Below, piece after piece: positions 8,319-16,652 of a DNA stretch of 64,000 bases. The translations under genes were made by a program, and so were the position numbers. Location: assembly GCA_947038515.1 (NCBI GenBank), contig CAMQWJ010000002.1, positions 1 to 64,000 of the forward strand, in the 5' to 3' direction. Within the stretch, counting starts at the first letter, position 1. Each line of letters begins with the position of its first letter. The DNA is from an uncultured Fusobacteriaceae bacterium. Lineage in GTDB: Bacteria > Fusobacteriota > Fusobacteriia > Fusobacteriales > Fusobacteriaceae. A model generated the notes under the pieces. The model was given only the letters and a program-made list of their open reading frames with translations, did no database searches and was not told the origin of the DNA.

Positions 8319-9524
8319 TTAGTTTATAGTATTTTTTTCCATTTCTTTTAGTAAAAATATAGTATCAGGAGTTATTTTTTCTTCGTTATAATATATTATC
8401 CAGTCTGTCATTTTCTCTCTTGATATTTCTAATATATCTCCTTCTTTTATATTTTTTATAAAATAAGGAGCATTTATTAAGATTCCCTTATATATTTTAT
8501 TATTTTCCTCTATAATATCAAACCACAAATGCTCTTTTTCACCATCTTTTTCAGGATTATCAGTATCTAATCCAAATTTAATTAAAACTTTTCTATTTTT
8601 ATTTTCTAAAAATGGAAATAATATATACTCCCTCTCTTTTGCTAAAATACTCATTCTATTAGTTTCTTCATCTGAAATATAAAATATTGGATTATTTTCT
8701 AAGTCATTTTTTAAAAGAGTTATATCAGATATAATTCCATTACTGTAATCTTCTTCTGAAGCGTAAACTTTAATTTCTAAATTGTTTTCATGGTGTTCCT
8801 CTTTTTCAATAGAATTTTCATCTTTTATTAATGTAAGGGGATAGTTTTGAATTCCCCAAAAAACCTCTTTTTCTTTTAATTTTTCTCCTAAATTTCCATT
8901 TATAATATTTTTTATAAAAGTATCTAATAATGGATAGTATAATTGTCCGTCTTCGCAAGGAAAACCTTTTATTTCAACCTCATTAAATCCAAACCTCTCT
9001 AATCCATGAGTATGGTACCAGCCTGTTTCATCTTCCATAGCTACTCCATGAATGTTTACTAAATAGTCTGGACTAGGAGTTATTATAGACCTACTTGCTA
9101 TTTTTACCCATTCTTTATTTAAAATTGAAAAAGAAGACATATCTAATACTGCGTTCAAATCAGGGATTATTAAGTCTATTAGCTTTAAATGTAAATGAAA
9201 AGAACTTAATAAATCTTCATTATATTCAATTTCTATTTCAATTCCTTCCTCTATTTCTTTTAAAATATTTAAATCCTTTTCATTTAAATATTGATTTCTT
9301 CCTATAAAATTATGCAAGCATCCATTTATATCATTTAAATAATATATAAATACTTCAAATTCTTTTCCTTCCCACTGGATATTATAGATTCCTTCTTTAA
9401 TTTTATTTACTTTTAATTCTAATGAATCTTTTAAGTAAGTTTCAATTATATCTAAATTTTCTGGAAGATTATTGCTAACTCCCACTAAAGATGATTTTTT
9501 TTTATTTATTTTACTCTCCTCCAT
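8319..9524 (-). CDS. DUF4026/DUF2314-like hypothetical protein
   Basis: This is a soluble acidic 401-residue protein without signal peptide. The C-terminal part (about residues 325-395: KEHLWFDI, GILINAPYFIKNIKEGDILEI, DWIIYY) looks like DUF2314. The N-terminal two thirds resemble DUF4026 proteins that often carry DUF2314 (GWYHTHGLERFG, YPLLDTFIKNIINGN). Neither domain has an established function. The ATG at 9524 has no clear separate ribosome site and overlaps the preceding small ORF by 19 bases, suggesting coupled translation. The domain names are from memory of family motifs and carry moderate certainty. Confidence 0.7.
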   Translation of the reverse strand: MEESKINKKKSSLVGVSNNLPENLDIIETYLKDSLELKVNKIKEGIYNIQWEGKEFEVFIYYLNDINGCLHNFIGRNQYLNEKDLNILKEIEEGIEIEIEYNEDLLSSFHLHLKLIDLIIPDLNAVLDMSSFSILNKEWVKIASRSIITPSPDYLVNIHGVAMEDETGWYHTHGLERFGFNEVEIKGFPCEDGQLYYPLLDTFIKNIINGNLGEKLKEKEVFWGIQNYPLTLIKDENSIEKEEHHENNLEIKVYASEEDYSNGIISDITLLKNDLENNPIFYISDEETNRMSILAKEREYILFPFLENKNRKVLIKFGLDTDNPEKDGEKEHLWFDIIEENNKIYKGILINAPYFIKNIKEGDILEISREKMTDWIIYYNEEKITPDTIFLLKEMEKNTIN

Positions 9525-9730
9525 TTAATTAATAAATTTTTTTTATTTTTTTGTACATCTAAGGGTATTAAAATTTTTTCTCTATTAATAATTTTTTTAT
9601 ATTCATATTGATATACAGGATCTTTTACAATTATTTCATCATACAATTGAATATAATCTTTTTTGACAATAAAATTTTGCTCTTTTATCTCTTTAAATTG
9701 TGGTTCTCTTTTTAAATCATCCTCTAACAT
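9506..9730 (-). CDS. Small hypothetical protein or N-terminally truncated remnant
   Basis: The 74-codon frame is charged and soluble. The same frame stays open and protein-like for about ten codons upstream of the ATG (KLKITEEVLK), back to a stop at 9770-9772, with no good ribosome site at 9730. It may therefore be the tail of a lost longer gene or use a non-ATG start further up. It overlaps the next gene by 19 bases. I do not recognise it. Confidence 0.4.
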   Translation of the reverse strand: MLEDDLKREPQFKEIKEQNFIVKKDYIQLYDEIIVKDPVYQYEYKKIINREKILIPLDVQKNKKNLLIKWRRVK

Positions 9731-9802
9731 TTTTAATACTTCTTCTGTTATTTTTAATTTCGAGTTGTTTTAAGAAAGCATATTTTCTCTTGTTTATAAT
9801 AT

Positions 9803-10231
9803 TTAACCTAAACTTTGAAGTAGCGAATGCAAAAATATTGCTATATATATAGATATTATTAATAATACCCAAAAAAAACCTCCTATTATAGAACTTTTTA
9901 ACAAATGATTTTTCTTTAAATTGAATACTGAAAATACTATGGCAAAAAAAATAACAATATTTGTAGGTATAAACGATATCAGAAAACTTATTTCTTGAAA
10001 AGAAGATATTCCTGAAATAAAATAAGAGTTTTTATCACTCAAGAAAAATAATATATCTGAATATAGTGCAAATATATTTACAATAAACATATTTATTAAA
10101 ATTAATAAGAATAGCCCAAAAAGTAATTGTTTTATAATATTATTTTTCTTCAACATTATACAAAAACTAATTATAGTGGCTATACTTGTCAAAAGCAATA
10201 TAAAGAACACTGGAATAAGAATCATTCCCAT
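9803..10231 (-). CDS. Small integral membrane protein, unknown function
   Basis: This 142-residue protein is very hydrophobic, with about four membrane-spanning segments (residues roughly 5-28, 35-58, 75-103 and 112-137) and short charged loops (LKKNN, NLKKNH). The start has a GGAGGGGT-type ribosome site. No family motif is recognised. It lies 36 bases downstream of the DsbA-type gene on the same strand, so it could be cotranscribed with it. Confidence 0.65.
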   Translation of the reverse strand: MGMILIPVFFILLLTSIATIISFCIMLKKNNIIKQLLFGLFLLILINMFIVNIFALYSDILFFLSDKNSYFISGISSFQEISFLISFIPTNIVIFFAIVFSVFNLKKNHLLKSSIIGGFFWVLLIISIYIAIFLHSLLQSLG

Positions 10232-10267
10232 AAAACCCCTCCCTTTTTTAACTTATTATTTTATAAA

Positions 10268-10867
10268 TCAAGAATTTAATATGACTTCTTCCCATGTTAT
10301 TATATCTCTTGGAAATTCTTTTATCTGGTTTTCATTTAAATAAAATGTAGGAACAACTTCAAAATCAAACTCTGAAACTTTTTCATTTAAAGATATGTGT
10401 GCTTCTTTATACTTTCCAGAAATCAAAACTTCTTTCATCTCTTCTTTTGGAATATTAAGCTTTTCTGATATTTCAACTAATGTTCCAATACTTCCAATAT
10501 CTTTATTATTTAGCCAGTATGCATCTAATATTGCTCTTATATACTGGATTCCTTTTCCATATTTTTCCGCTAAATAGAGCCCTTCAAAAGCTAAAGAAGT
10601 TCTAGGTCTAGGCGACAATGAGTTAAAGTTAATTTTAATATTCTCTTTTTTTGCCCACCCCTCTATATTCTTTTTAAAATATTCTAGTTTTTCTTCCCCA
10701 ATAACTGTTTGAGGGTCAGGAGAAGGACTTAGTTCATAAGGTAAAAATTTGAAAGTAGGTTCAATTTTTAATTTAGTTAATACTTCTTCTAAAATTTTCT
10801 CACTTACAAAGCAATATGGACAAACAAAATCCAAAATAATTGAAATTTCTAATTTTTTATTTTTCAT
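10268..10867 (-). CDS. DsbA-family FrnE-like thiol oxidoreductase
   Basis: This is a thioredoxin-fold protein of about 199 residues with the active site CPYC in DFVCPYCFVSEKI near the N-terminus. It also has the family's helical insertion and the cis-Pro region VPTFYLNE near residues 180-187. It has no signal peptide, as in the cytoplasmic FrnE/DSBA-like group that oxidises, reduces or isomerises disulfides. I chose the ATG at 10867; a GTG at 10876 adds three residues. Neither has a good ribosome site: the nearest strong one (GGAGGTGAG, about 10911-10917) lies 45 bases upstream inside a duplicated 40-bp element. That suggests the gene's 5' flank was replaced by recombination. Confidence 0.82.
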   Translation of the reverse strand: MKNKKLEISIILDFVCPYCFVSEKILEEVLTKLKIEPTFKFLPYELSPSPDPQTVIGEEKLEYFKKNIEGWAKKENIKINFNSLSPRPRTSLAFEGLYLAEKYGKGIQYIRAILDAYWLNNKDIGSIGTLVEISEKLNIPKEEMKEVLISGKYKEAHISLNEKVSEFDFEVVPTFYLNENQIKEFPRDIITWEEVILNS

Positions 10868-10886
10868 CTTTAACACTGTTATTATG

Positions 10887-10926
10887 TAGTTTTAATAACA
10901 GTTTCTCACCTCCATTATTAGTATAT
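10887..10926. repeat. Duplicated 40-bp flank, copy 1
   Basis: This segment, starting TAGTTTTAATAACAG and ending ATTATTAGTATAT, is identical to 13952-13991. Homology continues into the adjacent 3' gene ends. It marks the downstream edge of a duplicated block holding the C-terminal domain shared by two lipoproteins. Confidence 0.85.
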
Positions 10927-12021
10927 TACTTTATTAAATTTATCACCTTTCATAAGTATTTTTACTTCATTAATAATATCAACCTTTAATTTTTTAATCC
11001 CACCCTCACTATAGTCAATAGTATGGTTATCTGACTTATCTAATACTATGTAATATGTATCTTCCTCAGTATCTTTTGGCACTAAAAATTCAACCTGATT
11101 TTCTTTGCCTAATAATTCTACTTCTTTTTCTGTCACTAAAGTAGCTTTTTTTCCTGCTATTCTCTCATCATAAGAATATAATGATATTTTTATTTTACTA
11201 TTTTCTGTATTATCTCTTATAATATTTACTTTTAAAGTTTCATGTTCCCGAAAAATAATGTTTCCATCTTTAATATTTACTTTATATTTTACTTTACCAT
11301 CTTTGTAATATTCTGCCAGAAGTCCTTCTGACTTTCCATTTTTATAATTCCCTTCTAATTCTAATTGACCATTTTCATAATACTCTCTCTGAACTCCTTC
11401 TTTTTTTCCATTTTTATAATTTACTTCTAATTTTAATTGACCATTTTCATAATAAAATTTCTGAAGTCCTTCTTTTTCTCCATTTTTATAATTTACTTCT
11501 AATTCTAATTGAGTATCTTTATAATAAACTCTTTGAACTCCCTCTTTCTTTCCATCTTTAAAATTTGATTCATAGTCTGGTTGCCCATTTTCATAATAGG
11601 CTTGAATAACTCCACCTAGTTGCCCTGCTTTATAAGTTGTTAGTAACTTCAATTGGCCATTTTTATAATATCTCCTCTCAACTCCTTCTTTTCCTCCGTT
11701 TTTGTAATATACTTCGTACTCTAATCGACCATTTTCATGATAATATCTCTTAAATCCTTTTTTTCCTCCTTTTTTAACATTTTCTTCAAATAACAATTTA
11801 TCGTTTTCATAATTTTTTCTATGAAATCCTTCCATCTTTCCTGATTTGTAATTTATTTCAAATATTCCTCCATCATTTTCATGACTTTCTATATATTTCC
11901 CAGTGAAAGGAGTTGTACTATTCACTTCAAAAGCTACTCCATTTCGTTCCACTATAGTATCTACCGTCTTTCCACAACCTATTAATAACAGTAAAAATGA
12001 TAATATTAGTATTTTTTTCAT
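10918..12021 (-). CDS. YwqK/MORN-type repeat lipoprotein with extra C-terminal domain (chimera)
   Basis: This 367-residue protein has a lipobox signal peptide (LLLIGCGK, Cys16) and is probably anchored in a membrane facing the periplasm or surface. About nine 24-residue repeats of the form NYKNGKKEGVQREYYENGQL follow, at residues 40-255. They are the MORN_2-like type seen in proteins databases call YwqK-family antitoxin, a name with little functional support. Residues about 261-367 are not repeats and are nearly identical to the mature part of the separate lipoprotein at 13983-14387, including EFLVPKDTEEDTYYIVLDKS. The gene therefore looks like a fusion of two neighbouring genes. A GGGGG ribosome site precedes ATG. 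Confidence 0.85.
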   Translation of the reverse strand: MKKILILSFLLLLIGCGKTVDTIVERNGVAFEVNSTTPFTGKYIESHENDGGIFEINYKSGKMEGFHRKNYENDKLLFEENVKKGGKKGFKRYYHENGRLEYEVYYKNGGKEGVERRYYKNGQLKLLTTYKAGQLGGVIQAYYENGQPDYESNFKDGKKEGVQRVYYKDTQLELEVNYKNGEKEGLQKFYYENGQLKLEVNYKNGKKEGVQREYYENGQLELEGNYKNGKSEGLLAEYYKDGKVKYKVNIKDGNIIFREHETLKVNIIRDNTENSKIKISLYSYDERIAGKKATLVTEKEVELLGKENQVEFLVPKDTEEDTYYIVLDKSDNHTIDYSEGGIKKLKVDIINEVKILMKGDKFNKVIY

Positions 12022-12128
12022 TTATAACCCCCTTATTATTTTTTATATCTCATTATAGTACTAATAATAAAATTACAATATTTTTAGAAAAAATTCAATA
12101 TTATAATTTATCTCTTTTAATATAAGCT

Positions 12129-12902
12129 TTACAAAACTTTTTTACCATTTTTATAATTTATTTTAGATTTTAATTTACCATCTTTGTAATATTCTTTATG
12201 AACTCCTTCCTCTTCTCCAGATTTAAAATTCCCTTCTGATTCCAACTGACCATTTGGATAATATGCTCTCTGAAGTCCTTCTCGACTCCCATCTATAAAA
12301 TTTGTTTCTAATTCCAAATTTCCACTTCTATCATACCGTCTACGAAGCCCTTTTCGCCTCCCGTCTATGAAATTTTCTTCTATTTCTATCTGACCATTTT
12401 TATAATATTTCCTCTGAACTCCTTCTTGTTCACCTTCTTTATAATTTTCTTCTATTTCCAACTGACCATTTTCATAATACCATCTATAAAGTCCATCTCG
12501 TTCCCCTTCTTTGATATTTGTTTCTAATTTAAACTGACCATTTTCATAATAATTCCTCTGAATTCCTTCCTCTTTTCCATCTTTAAAATTACCTTCGATT
12601 CTCAATTTATCATTTTCATAATAATTCCTCTGAATTCCTTCCTCTTTTCCACCTTTAAAATTACCTTCATAGAACAGTATTCCATTTTCATAATAAGTCT
12701 TCTGAACTCCTTCTTTTTTACCATTTTTGTAATTCCGTTCATATTGCAAATTACCATTTTCATAGTTTCTTTTATACTTTCCAGTATAAGGAATTTTGCT
12801 ATTTACTTCAAATGTTAGTCCATTGTTCTCATCTAAAATATCAACTACCTTTCCACAACCTATTAATAACAGTAAAAATGATAATATTAGTATTTTTTTC
12901 AT
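12129..12902 (-). CDS. YwqK/MORN-type repeat lipoprotein
   Basis: This 257-residue protein has the same first 17 residues as its two neighbours (MKKILILSFLLLLIGCGK, lipobox Cys16). About nine 24-residue repeats follow (EGNFKDGKEEGIQRNYYENG and variants) with a short tail (YKDGKLKSKINYKNGKKVL). It lacks the C-terminal domain of the gene downstream. The repeats form beta-hairpin ladders in related families; no catalytic motif is seen. The upstream intergenic stretch resembles that of the 10918-12021 gene, so the cluster arose by tandem duplication. Ribosome site AAGGGG lies before ATG. Confidence 0.85.
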   Translation of the reverse strand: MKKILILSFLLLLIGCGKVVDILDENNGLTFEVNSKIPYTGKYKRNYENGNLQYERNYKNGKKEGVQKTYYENGILFYEGNFKGGKEEGIQRNYYENDKLRIEGNFKDGKEEGIQRNYYENGQFKLETNIKEGERDGLYRWYYENGQLEIEENYKEGEQEGVQRKYYKNGQIEIEENFIDGRRKGLRRRYDRSGNLELETNFIDGSREGLQRAYYPNGQLESEGNFKSGEEEGVHKEYYKDGKLKSKINYKNGKKVL

Positions 12903-12952
12903 TTATAACCCCTTATTATTTTTTATATCTCATTATAGTACCACTAATAAAA

Positions 12953-13798
12953 TTACAATATTTTTTTACCATCTTTATAATTTATTTTAGATTTTAATTT
13001 ACCATCTTCATAATATTCTTTATGAATCCCTTCCTCTTTTCCTCTTTTGAAATTCCCTTCTATTTTCAATTTACCTGTTTCATAATACCGTTTACGAACT
13101 CCATCTCGATTCCCTGATTTAAAATTTGTTTCGAATCCCAATTGACCATTTTCATGATACCACTTATAGGCTCCTTCTAGCTTCCTTGATTTTAGATTTT
13201 TTTCTACTTCCAACTGACCATCTTTATAATATTCTCTCTGAACTCCTTCTTGTTCACCTTCTTTATAATTTTCTTCTATTCTCAATTGACCATTTTTATA
13301 ATACCGTCTATAAAGTCCTTCTCGTTCCCAATTTTTGTAGTTTTCTTCGAATGCCAACTGACCATTTTCATGATATTCCCTCTGAACTCCCTCTTTCTCT
13401 CCAGTTTTATAATTTTCTTCTATTTTCAATTTACCATTTTCTCTATACTCCCTCTGAACTCCCTCTTTCTCTCCAACTTTATAATTTTCTTCTATTTCCA
13501 ATTTACCATTTTTACTATACTCCCTCTGAACTCCCTCTTTCTTTCCAGCTTTATAATTTTCTTCTATTCCTACTTGACCATTTAGATAATATTTTCTCTG
13601 AACTCCCTCTTTCTTTCCAGCTTTGTAATTTTCTTCACACTGCACTAGATCATCGTCATAATTTATTTGATATTTTCCAGTGTAAGGAATTTTGCTATTT
13701 ACTTCAAATGTTAGTCCATTGTCCTCATCTAAAATATCAACCACCTTTCCACAACCTATTAATAACAGTAAAAATGATAATATTAGTATTTTTTTCAT
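12953..13798 (-). CDS. YwqK/MORN-type repeat lipoprotein
   Basis: This 281-residue protein has the shared lipoprotein signal (lipobox Cys16) and about ten 24-residue repeats. Several are nearly identical in DNA at an exact 72-base spacing: the TGAACTCCCTCTTTCT word recurs near 13383, 13455, 13527 and 13599. Such arrays can gain or lose units by slippage or recombination. The stop lies inside an ATTACAATATTTTT segment that is also present upstream of the 12021 start, so the 3' end sits at a duplication junction. It is first of the three repeat genes on this strand. Surface or periplasmic location is inferred from the lipobox. Confidence 0.85.
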   Translation of the reverse strand: MKKILILSFLLLLIGCGKVVDILDEDNGLTFEVNSKIPYTGKYQINYDDDLVQCEENYKAGKKEGVQRKYYLNGQVGIEENYKAGKKEGVQREYSKNGKLEIEENYKVGEKEGVQREYRENGKLKIEENYKTGEKEGVQREYHENGQLAFEENYKNWEREGLYRRYYKNGQLRIEENYKEGEQEGVQREYYKDGQLEVEKNLKSRKLEGAYKWYHENGQLGFETNFKSGNRDGVRKRYYETGKLKIEGNFKRGKEEGIHKEYYEDGKLKSKINYKDGKKIL

Positions 13799-13951
13799 TT
13801 ATAGCCCCCTTTTTTATTTCAATTACAACTCTATAATTTTTTCTTACCTCAACATGGTAGTGCTCAAAAATTTACCCCTGATATAATATTATAAAACTAA
13901 ATGGGGGGTTACTTAAAACTAAAAAGTTGAACCTTTAACACTCTTCCTCTA

Positions 13952-13991
13952 TAGTTTTAATAACAGTTTCTCACCTCCATTATTAGTATAT
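13952..13991. repeat. Duplicated 40-bp flank, copy 2
   Basis: This copy is identical to 10887-10926 and covers the end of the 134-residue lipoprotein gene and its downstream flank. The short TTTAACACT word further left is also shared, so the duplication extends beyond the exact 40 bases. Confidence 0.85.
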
Positions 13992-14387
13992 TTCTTTATT
14001 AATTTTACCATCTTTCATCAATATTTTTACTTCATTAACAATATCAACCTTTAATTTTTTTATTCCACCCTCACTGTAATCTATACTGTAATTATCTGAT
14101 TTATCTGATTTATCTAATACTATATAATATGTATCTTCTTCTGTATCTTTTGGTACTAAAAATTCAATCTGATTTTCTTTATCTAATAACTCTAGTTCTT
14201 TTTCTGAGACTAAAGTAGCCATTTTCCCAGCTATTCTCGTGTCATAAGAGTACAATGATATTTTTATTTTACTGTTTTCTATACTATCTCTAACTATATT
14301 AACTTTTAAAATTTCTTGTTTTTGAAATCTATTACACCCCACTGATAGTAATAAGGTAAATATTAACAAAAAAATATTCTTTTTCAT
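13983..14387 (-). CDS. Small lipoprotein, stand-alone version of the chimera's C-terminal domain
   Basis: This 134-residue protein has a lipobox signal (LLLSVGCNR, Cys18). The mature part is one domain with beta-rich character (KIKISLYSYDTRIAG, FLVPKDTEEDTYYIVLDK, KVDIVNEVKILMK) that matches residues 261-367 of the lipoprotein at 10918-12021. Relative to that copy it contains a small in-frame duplication (KSDKSDN, from a 9-base repeat). The family is not recognised. Ribosome site AAAGGAGAAA precedes ATG. It is likely the donor of the chimeric gene's 3' half, or both derive from one ancestor. Confidence 0.78.
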   Translation of the reverse strand: MKKNIFLLIFTLLLSVGCNRFQKQEILKVNIVRDSIENSKIKISLYSYDTRIAGKMATLVSEKELELLDKENQIEFLVPKDTEEDTYYIVLDKSDKSDNYSIDYSEGGIKKLKVDIVNEVKILMKDGKINKEIY

Positions 14388-14491
14388 TTTATTTCTCCTT
14401 TATTTATTTTTTCTCTACTCACATAAATATAATATGTCATATTATATTTTTTTACAATAAATTACTCGGAATAACTCTCACTCTTAATTTT

Positions 14492-15310
14492 TTAATTTAA
14501 ATTATAACCCCATTCTCTTGTCAATATTTTTGCTTTCCACATACTTTCTCTTTCTTCTATTTTCTCACTAGATATACTCATTCCCATTGTTTCAAGTATT
14601 GTAAATTTAAAATTCTCTTTAAAATAATTTTCTCCTTCTATTTTTTTTAATATAATTAGCTCTTTATTTCCACCATCAAAACCATAAATATATTCACTCC
14701 ATCTTCCATAAATTCCTTTCTCACCATTCGCAGAGCCTATATAATGCTTTCCTGTTTTTTTATCCGTTAAAAGATATATTCCTTTTATACTAGATAATAT
14801 AGATTTCCAATCTTCTAAATTATTATCATATACCAACTTCAACTCTTTGTAGCTACAGTTTAATTTCTCTATTCCTGGAAATTTTTCCCCTTTATATGAA
14901 TTCTTTAATAATTCCGTTATTCTTGAGTTTTCTATTATATAACTAGGTTTAAAAATTGACCCTCTACTATTCTCTCCTGAATATGTTAAAATAACTCTCC
15001 CTATCAACTCTTCATACTTTTCACAGTAACTGACAATATACTCTTCTTTCTGTCTTTCTTCAATTTTAAAAATCCCACCAAATACGTATTCTTTACTCTC
15101 ATTATTTATTTGTCCAAAACTAAAAATATATTCTACAGGACTAGGAAATCTTTCTCTTACTTTCTTCTCTTTTTGCCAGTCTTTCCACTCTTCTTTTGAT
15201 CTTGCAATTATATTACCAGGAATATTTCCATCCACAACCTTAGCTAGATGAATTCTATATTTAATATCTGTCAAGTCGGCTATTTCATTAAAAAAATCTA
15301 TGATTTTCAT
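14492..15310 (-). CDS. GIY-YIG nuclease-domain protein
   Basis: This is a 272-residue soluble protein. The C-terminal third is a GIY-YIG nuclease: GIYLLTD at 177-183, HYIGSA at 189-194, catalytic-type Arg203 in YGRW, and Glu255 in EERESMWKAKI. The N-terminal 165 residues are an unknown domain that may bind the target. Enzymes of this fold nick or cut DNA; here it lies downstream of a restriction operon and next to a PD-(D/E)XK nuclease, so a defence or mobile-element role is possible but not shown. Ribosome site AAAGGAGAAA precedes ATG. A porin-tail remnant separates it from the next gene upstream. Confidence 0.82.
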   Translation of the reverse strand: MKIIDFFNEIADLTDIKYRIHLAKVVDGNIPGNIIARSKEEWKDWQKEKKVRERFPSPVEYIFSFGQINNESKEYVFGGIFKIEERQKEEYIVSYCEKYEELIGRVILTYSGENSRGSIFKPSYIIENSRITELLKNSYKGEKFPGIEKLNCSYKELKLVYDNNLEDWKSILSSIKGIYLLTDKKTGKHYIGSANGEKGIYGRWSEYIYGFDGGNKELIILKKIEGENYFKENFKFTILETMGMSISSEKIEERESMWKAKILTREWGYNLN

Positions 15311-15339
15311 TTTTCTCCTTTCTTAGTATTTTTATATTT

Positions 15340-15399
15340 CTAAAATTTAAAACTATAAGTTATTCCAATAGATTAATTATTTTCATCTGAAGAGTATTG
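15340..15399 (-). pseudogene. Remnant of the 3' end of a Tsx-like porin gene
   Basis: Read on the minus strand this is QYSSDENN-stop-SIGITYSFKF-stop, against QYSSDKNNQSFGITYSFMF at the end of the intact gene at 683-1486. A CAA codon has become TAA. Only the last 19 codons survive, ending at the same natural stop. No start or upstream half is present; the fragment abuts the stop of the PD-(D/E)XK gene (15408), so that gene or its island replaced the rest of a porin copy. Confidence 0.8.
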
Positions 15400-15407
15400 T
15401 TCTTTTT

Positions 15408-16322
15408 CTATATTATTGTATTATTAGCTTCTTTTATCATACTTAATATATACTCTAAATCTTCATCATTTTTAATGCTTAATTCATAGTCTCCATTTCC
15501 ATAACAACCAACATTTGAAACATCTTTCATAATATTTTTAAAATCATTTAAGGATCCTTTTTTAGTATTAATCCATATTTTAAGAGCATTTTTCTGTAAT
15601 GTAAAATCAACTAAATTCTTTTTATTGTTTTTTAATGCTATATATTTTTTTAGGGCTTCTACAGTTATGTCAGGAATCATATTTTCTATCCTTTCTACAA
15701 ACATTTTATATAGCTCCACTATTTCTTCAGTTGAATTTTTATAATGTTCTTCTACTGTATAAACCTTAATCTCATTAGAAACTTTTTTTATTTCTTCATT
15801 TTGTATAGATATCGTATTTATACTTTCAGCATTTACTTTTCCTTTTATAGGAGTAAACGAGACTATATCACCATCATATTTTTTTATTTCATAAAGTTCT
15901 ATTGGTAGATTTTTAAAATTTAAGCTATCTCTTTGAAATTGTGTAAATGTTTGAGATATAAAAATAATTCTTGACTGTGACCAATCTACTTCATCTCTTT
16001 TTAAACTCTTATTCATTCTCTCATTATATTCTAAAATTATATCAGCTTTATTATTAAGAAGAGTAGAGAGATAAGAATAACCTTGATCAATTACACTATA
16101 ACTACTTCCTCTTTTATATTCTATTATTATAAATGATTTATTTTCTTTGTCAAAAGCTAAAGTATCCATTCTATATTGCTCTATCACAAATTCACTTTTT
16201 ACAACTTCTAAATTTAATAACTCTAAAAGATTTTCCTCTACAAAACTTTGGATTTCTTTCTCTAATTTATACTGTTCTGGAACAATTTTTTTAGCTTCTC
16301 CTTTGGTGACTTTAAATAGCAT
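15408..16322 (-). CDS. PD-(D/E)XK nuclease with C-terminal DUF5655-like domain
   Basis: This is a 304-residue soluble protein. The N-terminal half holds a restriction-type core with Asp53 (YRMDTLAF) and Glu68-X-Lys70 (FIIIEYKRG), the metal-binding catalytic triad of PD-(D/E)XK enzymes. Residues about 195-300 resemble DUF5655 (VEELYK-like helix, ALKIWINTKKGSLND, VGCYGNGDYELSI). Proteins of this kind are often annotated beside type I restriction systems. It should cut or bind nucleic acid; the target is unknown. It lies 42 bases downstream of the frameshifted membrane gene and could be in the hsd transcript. Its stop is 8 bases from a porin remnant, a likely recombination junction. Confidence 0.8.
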   Translation of the reverse strand: MLFKVTKGEAKKIVPEQYKLEKEIQSFVEENLLELLNLEVVKSEFVIEQYRMDTLAFDKENKSFIIIEYKRGSSYSVIDQGYSYLSTLLNNKADIILEYNERMNKSLKRDEVDWSQSRIIFISQTFTQFQRDSLNFKNLPIELYEIKKYDGDIVSFTPIKGKVNAESINTISIQNEEIKKVSNEIKVYTVEEHYKNSTEEIVELYKMFVERIENMIPDITVEALKKYIALKNNKKNLVDFTLQKNALKIWINTKKGSLNDFKNIMKDVSNVGCYGNGDYELSIKNDEDLEYILSMIKEANNTII

Positions 16323-16364
16323 TTTATATCCTCCGTGTAGTTTTCCTAAATTTTTCTAATTCTT

Positions 16365-16652
16365 TTAATCACTATTAAACTTAGATGAATTTGTTCCTGA
16401 TCTGTATTCTGCCATTAATTCATCTAAAAATATCATAGTTTCTTCTAAAGTTGTACTAGCATATCCTATTTTTTTATCTCTTTCTTCCATTTTTCTTACT
16501 AAATTTGAAAAGACTTCTTTTCTTTCTTCTATTTCTTTTACGGTATGAGCTCCAATATTTTCTTTAAAAATCACTGCATTTGCATATTCTGTATCTAATG
16601 ATATAAAAAAAACATTCATTCTTGATATAAATTCCATATTTGAATTTCTCAA
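16365..16652 (-). CDS. 3' part of a frameshifted membrane/coiled-coil gene
   Basis: This frame continues the protein begun at 17058 after an apparent +1 shift. Removing one T from the TTTTT run at 16661-16665 joins the two as NNNLGIFK-IILLRNSNMEFIS, giving 230 residues in one frame. As drawn the frame opens with TTG at 16650-16652 without a ribosome site, so separate translation is unlikely. The content is charged and helical (HTVKEIEERKEVFSNLVRKM), with no recognised domain. Confidence 0.5.
   Translation of the reverse strand: MRNSNMEFISRMNVFFISLDTEYANAVIFKENIGAHTVKEIEERKEVFSNLVRKMEERDKKIGYASTTLEETMIFLDELMAEYRSGTNSSKFNSD

Noticed and set aside
10877-10903. CTGTTATTA/TAATAACAG hairpin as terminator of the chimeric lipoprotein gene
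   Set aside because: The stem is AT-rich and no U-run follows; the second copy of the flank lacks the left arm, so the pairing is not conserved.
10918-12021. Toxin-antitoxin function implied by the YwqK-family antitoxin label
   Set aside because: The proteins are lipoproteins with MORN-like repeats and no toxin gene is paired with them; the label is not supported by what is seen.
12953-13798. Possible CRISPR array from the regular 72-base spacing
   Set aside because: Units are in-frame coding repeats without short palindromic repeats and unique spacers; no cas genes are near.
13126-13836. Long plus-strand frame (236 codons) opposite the repeat lipoprotein
   Set aside because: It is the antisense reading of the 72-base repeats: Phe/Leu/Ser-rich, no ribosome site, and three overlapping frames show the same pattern.
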